This document shows, one piece after another, positions 19,534 to 27,694 of a DNA stretch of 64,000 nucleotides. The notes under the pieces are model-generated. The model was given only the letters and a program-made list of their open reading frames with translations. It made no database searches and was not told the DNA's origin. Both the position numbers and the translations under genes were made by a program. The stretch spans positions 1,364,001 through 1,428,000 of the forward strand of contig NZ_CBDAQN010000001.1 in NCBI RefSeq assembly GCF_965199065.1, read 5' to 3'. The stretch's first letter is position 1. Every line of letters begins with the position of its first letter. The DNA comes from Acidisoma sp965199065 (GTDB lineage Bacteria > Pseudomonadota > Alphaproteobacteria > Acetobacterales > Acetobacteraceae).

Positions 19534-20556
19534 CTACGCCGGCATCACAGGCGTAAGGCGTCGCGCCGGCATTTCGATGACCAGGTAGAGTGCGACTGCA
19601 AGAAGTTGAGCCGCTGCCGCCAGCGCCAGAAACGTGAGCCAGCCGACGCCGCTGGAGGACTGGCCCCAGATCAGCCAGGCGTCAAAGACCGCGGGCTGCA
19701 CCACGGTAATGGCGAGTGCGGTTCTCGACCAGAGGAGCAGGGCGCGCTCGCCGGGCAGGAACCAGGGCCGCTCGCCGAGCGTGCCGCCGGCCACGATCAT
19801 GATAAAGCCGAGGAAGAACAGCCCGGCTCCTGCCAAGATCGAGCAGACGAGCATGGCCAGCCAGCCCAGAATGATGACCGGACCGCGCACTGGTCCGAAA
19901 TGAACGACGCCGCGAAACATGCTCGTGCAGAGGCATACGCCCAGCAAGAAGTCGGCGAGCGCGGCCGACGGCCACATATAGGCCAGTCTGTGCCAGCCCA
20001 GGGTCAGGCTCATGCCGGTATAGATGAGGGCGAGAACAAGCCCGGTGAAGCCGATGTCGAGCGGCGCGGTCCACATCCAATACAGAAAGACCGGCCACAG
20101 GAACGCGAAGACGATCGCCGTCGCGAGGACCAGGAACTGGACCTCGATCAGCCGGTCCTGCCATGGCAGCACGACGGCATGGGCCGGTCCCGCCAGATGA
20201 ACGGCCTCCAGAAGCGCCACGCCCACGGCCAGGTAGGCGATCAGCGGAACCACCGCCGCGAAGTAGACCTGGATCGCCACCGGCCGCTCCCATTCCCGGC
20301 GCAGTTCCCGGCGGAAGTGAAAGGCGGCGCACCCCGCGACGATCATGCCGAAGTCCGGCATGTACTGACCCTTGGCCAGAGCGAAGCGCAGCAGCGGCGG
20401 CAGCCCGGCCTTGAACGCCGCCAAAGGCGGCAGGGACAGAAACTGCCAGACGAAGTAGAACCAGGCCGCGAGCAGGCCCATGACCAGCACGCCCCGGAAG
20501 TCGCTGGCGCCGGGGATCGTCTTGTTCTGCCACGCTATCTCGCCGGCGCTGACCAT
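19534..20556 (-). CDS. Polytopic membrane protein, unassigned
   Basis: I do not recognise this 340-residue protein with confidence. It has about nine to ten hydrophobic segments, spread over the whole length. Its C-terminus, ending in a hydrophobic helix then VIEMPARRLTPV, is reminiscent of the last helix of acyltransferase-3 (OafA-like) proteins, which end in a similar E-x-P-A-R-R. The N-terminal catalytic His region of that family is not recognisable, so it may be a divergent or degenerate member or something unrelated. It is monocistronic, between the YqjD-like gene (same strand, upstream direction of transcription unclear) and tRNA-Val on the other strand. Confidence 0.45.
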   Translation of the reverse strand: MVSAGEIAWQNKTIPGASDFRGVLVMGLLAAWFYFVWQFLSLPPLAAFKAGLPPLLRFALAKGQYMPDFGMIVAGCAAFHFRRELRREWERPVAIQVYFAAVVPLIAYLAVGVALLEAVHLAGPAHAVVLPWQDRLIEVQFLVLATAIVFAFLWPVFLYWMWTAPLDIGFTGLVLALIYTGMSLTLGWHRLAYMWPSAALADFLLGVCLCTSMFRGVVHFGPVRGPVIILGWLAMLVCSILAGAGLFFLGFIMIVAGGTLGERPWFLPGERALLLWSRTALAITVVQPAVFDAWLIWGQSSSGVGWLTFLALAAAAQLLAVALYLVIEMPARRLTPVMPA

Positions 20557-20661
20557 GACTGACCTGCCTGTTCGTTTGCCATTTGCAACTGTGCCCTCGC
20601 TAGCAGAGAGCCGGCCGCAGCGCCAACAGGGTATGGCAGCCGGCAGCGGTCGCCGAGGGGC

Positions 20662-20690
20662 TTGCCCGGACCTGCGAAAGACCTTAGAGA
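20662..20690 (+). promoter_or_regulatory. Possible promoter of tRNA-Val
   Basis: A TTGCCC hexamer at 20662-20667 lies 17 bp before TAGAGA at 20685-20690. The -10 matches the consensus poorly (3 of 6), but the position, 21 bp before the mature tRNA, is right for a tRNA promoter. Confidence 0.35.
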
Positions 20691-20711
20691 ACCGGCCTCC
20701 GCGGACGGACT

Positions 20712-20786
20712 GGGTGCGTAGCTCAGCGGTAGAGCATCGCCTTCACACGGCGGGGGTCACAGGTTCAATCCCTGTCGCACCCACCA
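20712..20786 (+). tRNA. tRNA-Val (CAC)
   Basis: The cloverleaf is complete. The acceptor stem is GGGTGCG pairing with CGCACCC, and the D arm is GCTC-AGCGGTA-GAGC. The anticodon arm TCGCC-TTCACAC-GGCGG carries anticodon CAC, and the T arm is CACAGG-TTCAATC-CCTGT. The discriminator is A, and CCA is encoded at 20784-20786. It reads GUG codons, a frequent valine codon in this high-GC genome. Confidence 0.96.
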
Positions 20787-20795
20787 GTCTCCTCG

Positions 20796-22694
20796 TCAGA
20801 ACCCGAACATGTGGTCGAGCGAGAACGCGCCCCGGTCATCGACCAGACCGTGGTAGCCGAATAGCCGGCACGTCCGGTCCCGGATCAGCACGTAGCCTGC
20901 CGGTCCCGCCGTCTCGATCAGCGCGCGCGTGAAAACCAGGTCCGGGCGCACCAGCGCCGAACCCGAACGGGCGATGGTGATGCCTTCCTCGGCCAGCACC
21001 GCACCCGCGCCATCATGGAGCACGAGGCGCGTATCGGAGCGGGCATGCCACGGCCCCGAGGCCGGGTAGATGAGGTGGGTGTAGCTGTGCCGGTCGCCTT
21101 CGCCGAGCTTGAGGAACAGCCGTGTCGTCAGCCCCGGCGGCGGCCCCGAGTAGGATTGCGGCTCGCCCTTGTAGGTCATCAGCGTGTTGAAGATATGGGC
21201 GCCGAAGCTGGTTTCGGCGACATGGTCGCAGTCGCGCCGCTCGTAGCGCACGAGGGCGTGGAGCCAGCCGTCAGCTTCCCCGCCCTCGCGGAAATCGTAG
21301 ACGAGGTCGGCATGGCCGCCGATGTCGCTGAGCGCGGCGCTGTCGAGCAGGTCGTCGAAATCGACCGCCACGGCATGGTCCCGCGGCAGGCAGCCGAGGA
21401 AGTGCTCGCGGAGGAGGTTGCCCTCGGCGTCGAAGATGTCGAGGCGCAGGGGCAGTGTCCGTTCGCTTTCCGCCATCGGCGTCGGCAGGACGATGCTGCG
21501 ATAGGTCGCGCGGGGCAGGATCGGGAACGGGAGCAGGAAGCCGCGCCCCAGCTGCGGCGGCAGCGTCCGGATGCCGGGGTCCGGCACGAGGTCGGCCCGC
21601 TCGACATTGACGTGCGCGATGCGGGTGCGCCCAAGGCGCGTCACCTCGTAGCGCGGCCGCACCACATGCCGCCCGGCCCTCACCTCCACCTGCTCGGGCC
21701 AGCGAAGACCGGGCAGAAGTTCCGCCACGTCCACCGCGCGGCTGGCGAAGGGTCCGATGGGCTCGGCCAGCGCCACCGGCTGCTCGGCGCCCATGCGGTC
21801 GAGCGCGATCGCGCCGGCCGGGATCGTCGAGCCGTGGCTGTTCTGCACCCAGAGCACCACCCTCTCATCGGCGCGCGGCGCAGGCAGGCCGGCATACCGG
21901 CTGGACGGCCAGGCGTTGGCGTCGTGGGTGCAGGACAAGCTTGCCTCGTTGCCCCCGCCGACGGTGTCGAGCGCGTATTTGACGATGTCATGACCGGCCA
22001 CGCCGATCGCATGCACGAACAACTGCCCGGTGAACGGCCCGAGCCCGAAGCGCGCGCGGATGTCCCGGCTGTTGAAGACGATGCCCCCTGCCCCCGCCGG
22101 CGCAGGCTCCTCCCAATCGGCGATCGCCCCGCCCGCGCCATCGAACAGGCGCAACCAGAAGCGCACCGCCGTTGCGCCATAGCCCGCCCAGTAGTTGGCG
22201 GTGACGAGCCGCGTGGAGAGCCCGTCCTGGTCCCGGAAGAAGGCGAAGTTCATGGCGAAGTTCAGCGGGTCGAGGTAGCGCCGCGTGTTGGTCAGATGCG
22301 TCTCGGGAAGGCGCGCCTCATCGAGGCTGAGCACGGCCATTCCCTCGGGCAACTGGCTACGCAACAGGCCCACGACCCGTCGGGCGTCGAAGCCCGCCAC
22401 CAGCACCGTGCGAGCGCCACTCCCGGCCAGTTCCGTGACCGGACGCGCGACGAGGCCGCCGCGCTCGCGGCCAACGGCCTGCACGTCCTGAACGAACAGG
22501 CTCTCGATGCCCAGCGCCGGATACATCGTCAGCAGCGGGCCGGCGACCGCCTCCGGATCGAAGAGGGCGACCGGCCCGGCCTCGGCCAGCCGCGCCGCGA
22601 GCCGGCCCATGGCTTCAGCGGCGAGCGGATGGGCAAGCGCCTTGTAGAAGACGTTGCCGCCCTTCAGGGCGTCGAAGGTCTGAATATCGAGCAT
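20796..22694 (-). CDS. Conserved-looking protein of unknown family
   Basis: I cannot assign this 632-residue protein. It has no signal peptide or membrane helix. The first 150 residues alternate hydrophobic strands and helices in a Rossmann-like rhythm (ARTVLVAGFDARRVVGLLR). The rest is rich in short strands with several similar segments, for example GPFTGQLFVHAIGVAGHDIV and PILPRATYRSIVLPTPMAES, which suggests repeated beta-sandwich modules. A distinctive segment, CTHDANAWPSSRY, could be an active or binding site. The ATG at 22694 was preferred to a GTG at 22706. It is 57 bp downstream of the ELM1-family gene on the same strand and is probably co-transcribed with it, so a role in cell-envelope glycan or surface assembly is possible but unproven. 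Confidence 0.55.
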   Translation of the reverse strand: MLDIQTFDALKGGNVFYKALAHPLAAEAMGRLAARLAEAGPVALFDPEAVAGPLLTMYPALGIESLFVQDVQAVGRERGGLVARPVTELAGSGARTVLVAGFDARRVVGLLRSQLPEGMAVLSLDEARLPETHLTNTRRYLDPLNFAMNFAFFRDQDGLSTRLVTANYWAGYGATAVRFWLRLFDGAGGAIADWEEPAPAGAGGIVFNSRDIRARFGLGPFTGQLFVHAIGVAGHDIVKYALDTVGGGNEASLSCTHDANAWPSSRYAGLPAPRADERVVLWVQNSHGSTIPAGAIALDRMGAEQPVALAEPIGPFASRAVDVAELLPGLRWPEQVEVRAGRHVVRPRYEVTRLGRTRIAHVNVERADLVPDPGIRTLPPQLGRGFLLPFPILPRATYRSIVLPTPMAESERTLPLRLDIFDAEGNLLREHFLGCLPRDHAVAVDFDDLLDSAALSDIGGHADLVYDFREGGEADGWLHALVRYERRDCDHVAETSFGAHIFNTLMTYKGEPQSYSGPPPGLTTRLFLKLGEGDRHSYTHLIYPASGPWHARSDTRLVLHDGAGAVLAEEGITIARSGSALVRPDLVFTRALIETAGPAGYVLIRDRTCRLFGYHGLVDDRGAFSLDHMFGF

Positions 22695-22751
22695 CGGTCG
22701 TGGCACTGCCTTTGTTCGCGAACGGTCTCGTTATATCGACGAAACAACACC

Positions 22752-23741
22752 TTAGAAGCCAAGCCTGTGCCGCATCTCCTGCGCCGCCGCGGCGGTATCG
22801 TCCAGAGGGGCGACCGGCCAGTGGTCGTAGCGGCCGACGAACGGCCGCACTCTGCCCTCTGCGATCATCTGATCGGTGAACACGCCGATGCGGCGGGACC
22901 GGCCGGGCAGCGGGGCCAGCATGACGGGCGCATTGGTCGCCGCCGCCTCCGACACCATGGACACCGAATCGATCGTCACGACGATCATATCGGCCAGCGC
23001 GAGCATCCCGAAATAGGGGTTGTCGCCGGTCCCGTCCCACACGAAGGCCCCGAGCGGGTTCAGCCGGTCGCGGAAGACAGCCGTCGCCGCCGGGTCCGTC
23101 CGCCGCGACGGCGTGAGCATCAGGCCGGCACGGTCCCTCTCCATCATCCCGCCGAGCGTGGCGGCCAGTGTTTCGGCAACGGCGGCGTCAAGCCGGAAGC
23201 GCCCGTTGGTGCCGCCGATCAGGACGGCCACCAGCGGCCGTGGCAGATGGGCGAGAGCCGGGCGCCATAGCTCGGCTGCCGCGGCAAGCCGCGCCGGCGT
23301 CGCCCGATGCAGCGCGGTGCGGGTCACGATGACGTTCGGCCCGGTCACCTGGTCGTGCCGGTTGACGACGATGAGGTCGAAACGGTCGAGCGCCATGCGG
23401 GGGTGCTGCACATGCACGACGCGCCGCTCAGGGCCGCGCAATGCCGCCGCCACTGCCCCGGCCATGCCGCCGCAGCTCAGCACCAGCTCCGGCTTTGGCC
23501 CGGCCAATGCCTCACGCTCGACGGCGTGCAGCGGCCAGGGCCAGCGCGGCGCGGAGATGAGGCTCCATGGCCATCTGGGTTTCAATGTCCGCACGAGCGG
23601 CGCCAGCCCGGCCGCTTCGGCCAGCCCCAGCGCCTGCGCCTGAAGCCCGGCGTAAGGCTCCGTCAAAATCCACGAGGATGGGGAGGTGCCGGGCGAGACT
23701 ATGGAGAGACCGGCTGCAGGCGGGGACGCCAGGGATGACAT
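22752..23741 (-). CDS. ELM1-family (DUF1022) putative GT-B glycosyltransferase-like protein
   Basis: The product belongs to the bacterial branch of the mitochondrial fission ELM1 family (DUF1022), a GT-B-like fold whose bacterial function is unknown. The 329 residues include the family blocks WILTEPYAGLQAQALGLAEA, VLSCGGMAGAVAAALR, VVHVQHPRM, VAVLIGGTNGRF and MIVVTIDSVSMVSEAAATNA. The last two resemble the sugar-nucleotide-binding half of MurG-like enzymes. Length and order match the family. It is divergent from the ArgE-like gene and is followed by the unknown 632-residue protein on the same strand. Ascribing a transferase activity to it is inference. Confidence 0.82.
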   Translation of the reverse strand: MSSLASPPAAGLSIVSPGTSPSSWILTEPYAGLQAQALGLAEAAGLAPLVRTLKPRWPWSLISAPRWPWPLHAVEREALAGPKPELVLSCGGMAGAVAAALRGPERRVVHVQHPRMALDRFDLIVVNRHDQVTGPNVIVTRTALHRATPARLAAAAELWRPALAHLPRPLVAVLIGGTNGRFRLDAAVAETLAATLGGMMERDRAGLMLTPSRRTDPAATAVFRDRLNPLGAFVWDGTGDNPYFGMLALADMIVVTIDSVSMVSEAAATNAPVMLAPLPGRSRRIGVFTDQMIAEGRVRPFVGRYDHWPVAPLDDTAAAAQEMRHRLGF

Positions 23742-23885
23742 CCCGGCCTTGTGATGCTGCTCGCCCTGGACGTCAACGGCTCCACCCTCTGCATTAGCGC
23801 GTATTCATGCACAGAGCCTCGAGGCGCGGCGGCAGCAGGACATCTCCAGTTGCCGAGACTGCCGGCCGGTATAGGATAAGCCGTT

Positions 23886-25079
23886 ATGCAGAACATGTTG
23901 CTGGCAGATGCTCCCCGCACCGCCGCCGGACCCACGACGGTCGAGATACTGGCGCGGCTCGTCGCCTTCGACACCACCTCCCGCCACAGCAACCTGCCGT
24001 TGATCGAGGCAGTCGCCGGCTATCTCGACGGCCTCGGCGTCCGCTACCGGCTCAGCCACGACGAGACGGGCGAGAAGGCGAATATCCACGCCATCATCGG
24101 CACGGCCGGGCCAGGTGGCCTCGCTCTGTCGGGGCACGTGGATACGGTGCCGGTCGAAGGACAGAGCTGGACGAGCGACCCCTTCACCCTGCGCCGCGAG
24201 GGTGGCCGGCTCTATGGACGCGGCACCGCGGACATGAAGGGCTTCGTCGCCGCTTGCCTCGCGGCGGTCCCCGATCTCCAGGCGGCGCGTCTTCCCCGGC
24301 CCGTGCATCTCTTCATCAGCTATGACGAGGAGGTCAGCTGCAACGGCGCCCGCCGGCTCATCGAAGACATCGACGAGAGCGGCTGGAAGCCCGACCTCTG
24401 CCTGGTCGGCGAGCCGAGCCTGATGCAGCCGATCACCGGCCACAAGGGACGGCTCGCGATGCGGGTCACGGCACGCGGCCGTGCCGGCCACTCCGCCAAT
24501 CCGGCGGGCGGCGTGAACGCCGTCGCCGCCGTGGCCGAAGCGGTGAACTGGGTGACGCGGGACGCGCGGCGTTTCGCGGCAAGCGGACCGTTCGTGCCGG
24601 GCTACGATCCGCCTCACACCACCTGCCACGTGGGCGTCATCGGCGGCGGCTCCGTCATCAACATCATCCCCGATCTCGCCTGGTTCGACATGGAGTGGCG
24701 CACGGTGCCGGGCGACGACTTCTTCCACGAGGTCGAGCGTTTCCGCGCCTATGTGGCGGAGGCCATCGAGCCGGCGATGAAGGCGGTCGATCCCGCCGCG
24801 GGCTTCAGCTTCGACGTCCTGAACTGGATTCCCGGGCTCTCTCTGGACGAGGGGCATCCGCTCGCCGATCTCGTCCGGCAGACCACCGGCGCGAACGGCG
24901 CCGGGCGCGTCAGCTACGGCACCGAGGCCGGCCTCTACGACGCGTCGGGCATCCCGACGATCGTCTGCGGGCCGGGCAACATCGCCCAGGCTCATCAGGG
25001 CGATGAGTGGATCGCCGAAAGCGAGTTGGCGGCCTGCGACCGCTTCATCCGACGCATGGCCGAACGCGCCTGCCGATGA
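23886..25079 (+). CDS. argE: Acetylornithine deacetylase-like M20 family peptidase
   Basis: This cytoplasmic M20 metallohydrolase is likely to cleave N-acetyl-L-ornithine or a related N-acyl amino acid. The 397-residue product shows the metal-site motifs SGHVDTVPVEG (His and catalytic Asp), YGRGTADMKGF and SYDEEVSCNGARRL (catalytic Glu), with GRAGHSANPAGGVNA in the dimerization domain. It looks like ArgE rather than DapE, from the GTADMKGF block and overall length. The ATG at 23886 is preceded by AGGA. It overlaps an AstE-like gene by 4 bp. Because argJ lies 4.4 kb downstream and can recycle the acetyl group, this enzyme may serve another substrate. Confidence 0.82.
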   Translation: MQNMLLADAPRTAAGPTTVEILARLVAFDTTSRHSNLPLIEAVAGYLDGLGVRYRLSHDETGEKANIHAIIGTAGPGGLALSGHVDTVPVEGQSWTSDPFTLRREGGRLYGRGTADMKGFVAACLAAVPDLQAARLPRPVHLFISYDEEVSCNGARRLIEDIDESGWKPDLCLVGEPSLMQPITGHKGRLAMRVTARGRAGHSANPAGGVNAVAAVAEAVNWVTRDARRFAASGPFVPGYDPPHTTCHVGVIGGGSVINIIPDLAWFDMEWRTVPGDDFFHEVERFRAYVAEAIEPAMKAVDPAAGFSFDVLNWIPGLSLDEGHPLADLVRQTTGANGAGRVSYGTEAGLYDASGIPTIVCGPGNIAQAHQGDEWIAESELAACDRFIRRMAERACR

Positions 25080-26053
25080 ACTCGGTGCTGCCGTCCGGGC
25101 TTGCCCCGATCTCCCTGCCCCATTTCGATGTCGCCGTGACGCCGCCCGACATCGAGCCGTGGCTCGCAGGGAATACGGGTGTGCGGGGCTTCACGACCCG
25201 CGACAGCCGCCGGCCGGGACCGCACCTCATTCTCGTCTCGCTGATGCACGGCAACGAACTGGCGGGCGCCATCGCGCTCGACCGTCTACTTCGCGACGAT
25301 TTGCAGCCTTTGTGCGGACGATTGACCTTCGGCTTCGCCAACCTGGCGGCCTTCGCCCGGTTCGACCCCGCGGACCCGATCGCCTCGCGTTACGTCGAGG
25401 AGGACCTCAACCGCGTCTGGGACGTGAGTTCGCTCGGCGGCGGTCGGCGCTCCCTGGAACTCGACCGGGCGCGGGAGATGCGCCCTCTGATCGAGACCGC
25501 CGACATCCTGTTCGACCTGCACTCGATGCTGTGGCCGTCGGACCCGCTCATCCTCAGCGGACGGACGCCGAAGGGGCGGCAGTTGGCCCAAGGCATCGGC
25601 GCGCCGGGGCTGGTCATCGCGGACGAGGGGCACAGCAACGGGCGTCGTCTGATCGACTACGCGATGTTTTCGGACGAGGGCAGCGGTCCCACCGCCAATC
25701 TGGTCGAGGCGGGACAGCACTGGGAGCGGGAGACGGTTGAAACCACGATCCGCGCGATTGCCGGGGTGCTGCGGCAGCTGGGCATGGTGGCGCCGGATGA
25801 ACCGCGGCTGCCGCCGCCAGCGAGGGCTCCGCGTGTGTTCGCCGAGGTCACCACCGTCGTGACAGCGAAGACCGCCGGTTTCGCGTTCGTGCAGCCTTAT
25901 CGCGGCGGGCAGATCATCCGCCGGCGGGATACGCTCATTGCAGTGGACGGATCGACCGATATCCGCACGCCCTACGACAACTGCCTGCTGGTGATGCCAA
26001 GCCTGCGGCCGAGCCGTGGGCACACCGCCGTGCGGCTGGCGCGGGTGGCGTAG
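25076..26053 (+). CDS. Succinylglutamate desuccinylase / aspartoacylase family protein
   Basis: This zinc-dependent deacylase is of the M14-like AstE/AspA family. The 325-residue product has the metal motif LMHGNELAG (His and Glu), EEDLNRVW, and the third zinc ligand in LFDLHSMLW. These are the hallmarks of the family, followed by the C-terminal beta domain ending with DGSTDIRTPYDNCLLVMPS. The precise substrate (N-succinylglutamate, N-acetylaspartate or another acyl amino acid) is not determined. The ATG at 25076 overlaps the deacetylase stop as ATGA. No astABCD genes are near, so the arginine succinyltransferase pathway is not supported. Confidence 0.8.
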   Translation: MNSVLPSGLAPISLPHFDVAVTPPDIEPWLAGNTGVRGFTTRDSRRPGPHLILVSLMHGNELAGAIALDRLLRDDLQPLCGRLTFGFANLAAFARFDPADPIASRYVEEDLNRVWDVSSLGGGRRSLELDRAREMRPLIETADILFDLHSMLWPSDPLILSGRTPKGRQLAQGIGAPGLVIADEGHSNGRRLIDYAMFSDEGSGPTANLVEAGQHWERETVETTIRAIAGVLRQLGMVAPDEPRLPPPARAPRVFAEVTTVVTAKTAGFAFVQPYRGGQIIRRRDTLIAVDGSTDIRTPYDNCLLVMPSLRPSRGHTAVRLARVA

Positions 26054-26074
26054 CGGCTCGGTCTCGTTCGCCGC

Positions 26075-27364
26075 CTACTTGCCGTGGCTCCGGGCCGGCG
26101 CGCCGAGAGCGAGGGGCGCCGCGATCCCGACGGTGATGGCTGCCGTCATGAGCAACACTGTCACCGCGAGCGCTACCGTCGCGTCGATCAGCGTTGCGGG
26201 CGGCACCTGGCCGGCGCTCACGATCCTCAAGGCGCCGGTGACCGTCCGGAAGCCGTAGACGCCCGGGATCATCGCGACCACGCCCGGAAAGGCGAAGGTT
26301 GCCGCCGGCGCGCCCAGCCGTCGCGCGAAGATAGCCGCGAGGCCGCCCGTCACCAGGGCGCCGATCAGCGTGCCGGCGACGATATCGAGCCCGGCATCCA
26401 TGCAGAGCGACCGCACCGTATGACTGCACAATCCGCAGAGCACGCAGGCCCAGGCGAAGCGGAGCGGCACGCTGAACAGGAACACGTAGCCGAGCGCCGC
26501 CAAGGCGGAAAATATGGCGTCCTGCGCCAGCGGCACCGGAAGGCTCGGTGCGTCCAGCGGCAGCGGCACGCCCGCCACCGAGGACGCCACTTCCAGGCCG
26601 AGGCCAATTGCCGCGATGACGAAGAAGGCGAAGCCGATCCGCGCCATCCCCGTGCTCGCATGGTTGCGGATCATGTCCTGCACGCCGTTGATGAGCGGCA
26701 CGCCCGGCACGATCACCATCCCCGGCGCGACGAGGCAGAGCGATGCCGTGCCGCTGTGGAGGAGGCGCGCGCCAAGGCCGCCGAGAAGGCCGCTGATACA
26801 GGCGACCACGAACGCGACCAGCACCGGGCTCAATCTTCGGCGCCCGAGCTCCTGGCGCAGCAGTGTCGCGAGGGAGACGGCAACCCAGCAGACGGCGAAG
26901 GCGGTCCAGTCGCCGCCGAACAGCCGGCTGAGTGAGGCGGCCGTCAGCCCGAGCGCCACGGCCACCAGCACGTGGTTGTAGGCGGGCGGCTCGCGCTCGA
27001 CGCGGTCGAGGGCGGCCTGGGCCTCGGGCAGACGCATCGCCCCGCTGTCGATGCTGTCGAGGATGCCGTAGACGGAGACGAGCGCGCTCATGCCGACATT
27101 CATCGCGGGAATGCGGTTGCCGACCTTGGTCCTGAAGGACCGGTGGCCGACGAGCGTCAGCAGCAGCGCTTCATAGGTGACGAGCAGATGCGCCTCGAAG
27201 CCGAAGGCCGCCGCCACGCGCTCGATCGCGAGCTGCACCTGACCGGTATCGCCGCCGTTCTGCAGCATGATGCGGCCGACCTGGAGCGCGCAGTGCGCGG
27301 CGGCCTCGGCCGTTCCGTCATCCTGTCCCGGCTCGGGGCGTTCCGGCGCTTGCCCGGCGTCCAA
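26075..27364 (-). CDS. thrE: ThrE-family threonine/serine exporter
   Basis: ThrE exports L-threonine and L-serine from the cytoplasm. The 429-residue product is the fused form: an N-terminal cytosolic region with GRIMLQNGGDTGQVQLAIERV, a DUF1212-type membrane half (about five helices) and a DUF3815-type half (about five helices). These show GMVIVPGVPLINGVQDMI and FPGVVAMIPGVYGFRTVTGA. I chose the TTG at 27364, with GAGG 11 bp upstream, over a TTG at 27418 that touches AGGA and would overlap the small gene by 46 bp. The start remains uncertain. The gene is convergent with the AstE-like gene. Confidence 0.85.
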   Translation of the reverse strand: MDAGQAPERPEPGQDDGTAEAAAHCALQVGRIMLQNGGDTGQVQLAIERVAAAFGFEAHLLVTYEALLLTLVGHRSFRTKVGNRIPAMNVGMSALVSVYGILDSIDSGAMRLPEAQAALDRVEREPPAYNHVLVAVALGLTAASLSRLFGGDWTAFAVCWVAVSLATLLRQELGRRRLSPVLVAFVVACISGLLGGLGARLLHSGTASLCLVAPGMVIVPGVPLINGVQDMIRNHASTGMARIGFAFFVIAAIGLGLEVASSVAGVPLPLDAPSLPVPLAQDAIFSALAALGYVFLFSVPLRFAWACVLCGLCSHTVRSLCMDAGLDIVAGTLIGALVTGGLAAIFARRLGAPAATFAFPGVVAMIPGVYGFRTVTGALRIVSAGQVPPATLIDATVALAVTVLLMTAAITVGIAAPLALGAPARSHGK

Positions 27365-27372
27365 GAGATTAT

Positions 27373-27606
27373 CTACCTCAAGCTCGGCAGGCAGTTCGTT
27401 CGCCCCTGCAGAACACAATCCTGGAGGGCATCCGTCTGGCGCAGCGAGTCGATGATCCAGAGCCCGACCAGGACGAGGACCATGAGGAGGATGAGCGCCC
27501 CGATCACGCTGCGGCTGTTGCTCGATCCGCCGTCCCGATGGCCATCCGGGTCGTAGTCCCAGGACAGAAAGAAGTTAACGACGAACCAGGAGAATTCGCG
27601 AAACAC
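27373..27606 (-). CDS. Small single-helix membrane protein
   Basis: This 77-residue protein has a polar, aromatic N-terminus (FSWFVVNFFLSW) and one central transmembrane helix, VIGALILLMVLVLVGLWII. Its C-terminal tail contains LQDCVLQGRTNC. That DCVxxGRTNC tail recalls small uncharacterised membrane proteins seen across alphaproteobacteria, which supports it as a real gene rather than a chance frame. It is just upstream of and on the same strand as the thrE-like gene, and probably shares its transcript. No function can be given. Confidence 0.6.
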   Translation of the reverse strand: MFREFSWFVVNFFLSWDYDPDGHRDGGSSNSRSVIGALILLMVLVLVGLWIIDSLRQTDALQDCVLQGRTNCLPSLR

Positions 27607-27694
27607 GCGGTCTGCTTCCGTTGTCCGATCATTTGACAGTAGCCGTCAAGGCCGTCGCCTGGCCATGAGAAAATCGGGCGTTTGGCCCTCAGGA

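Noticed and set aside
20712..20786. tRNA-Val as an integration site
   Set aside because: No integrase, duplicated tRNA end or island boundary was found next to it.
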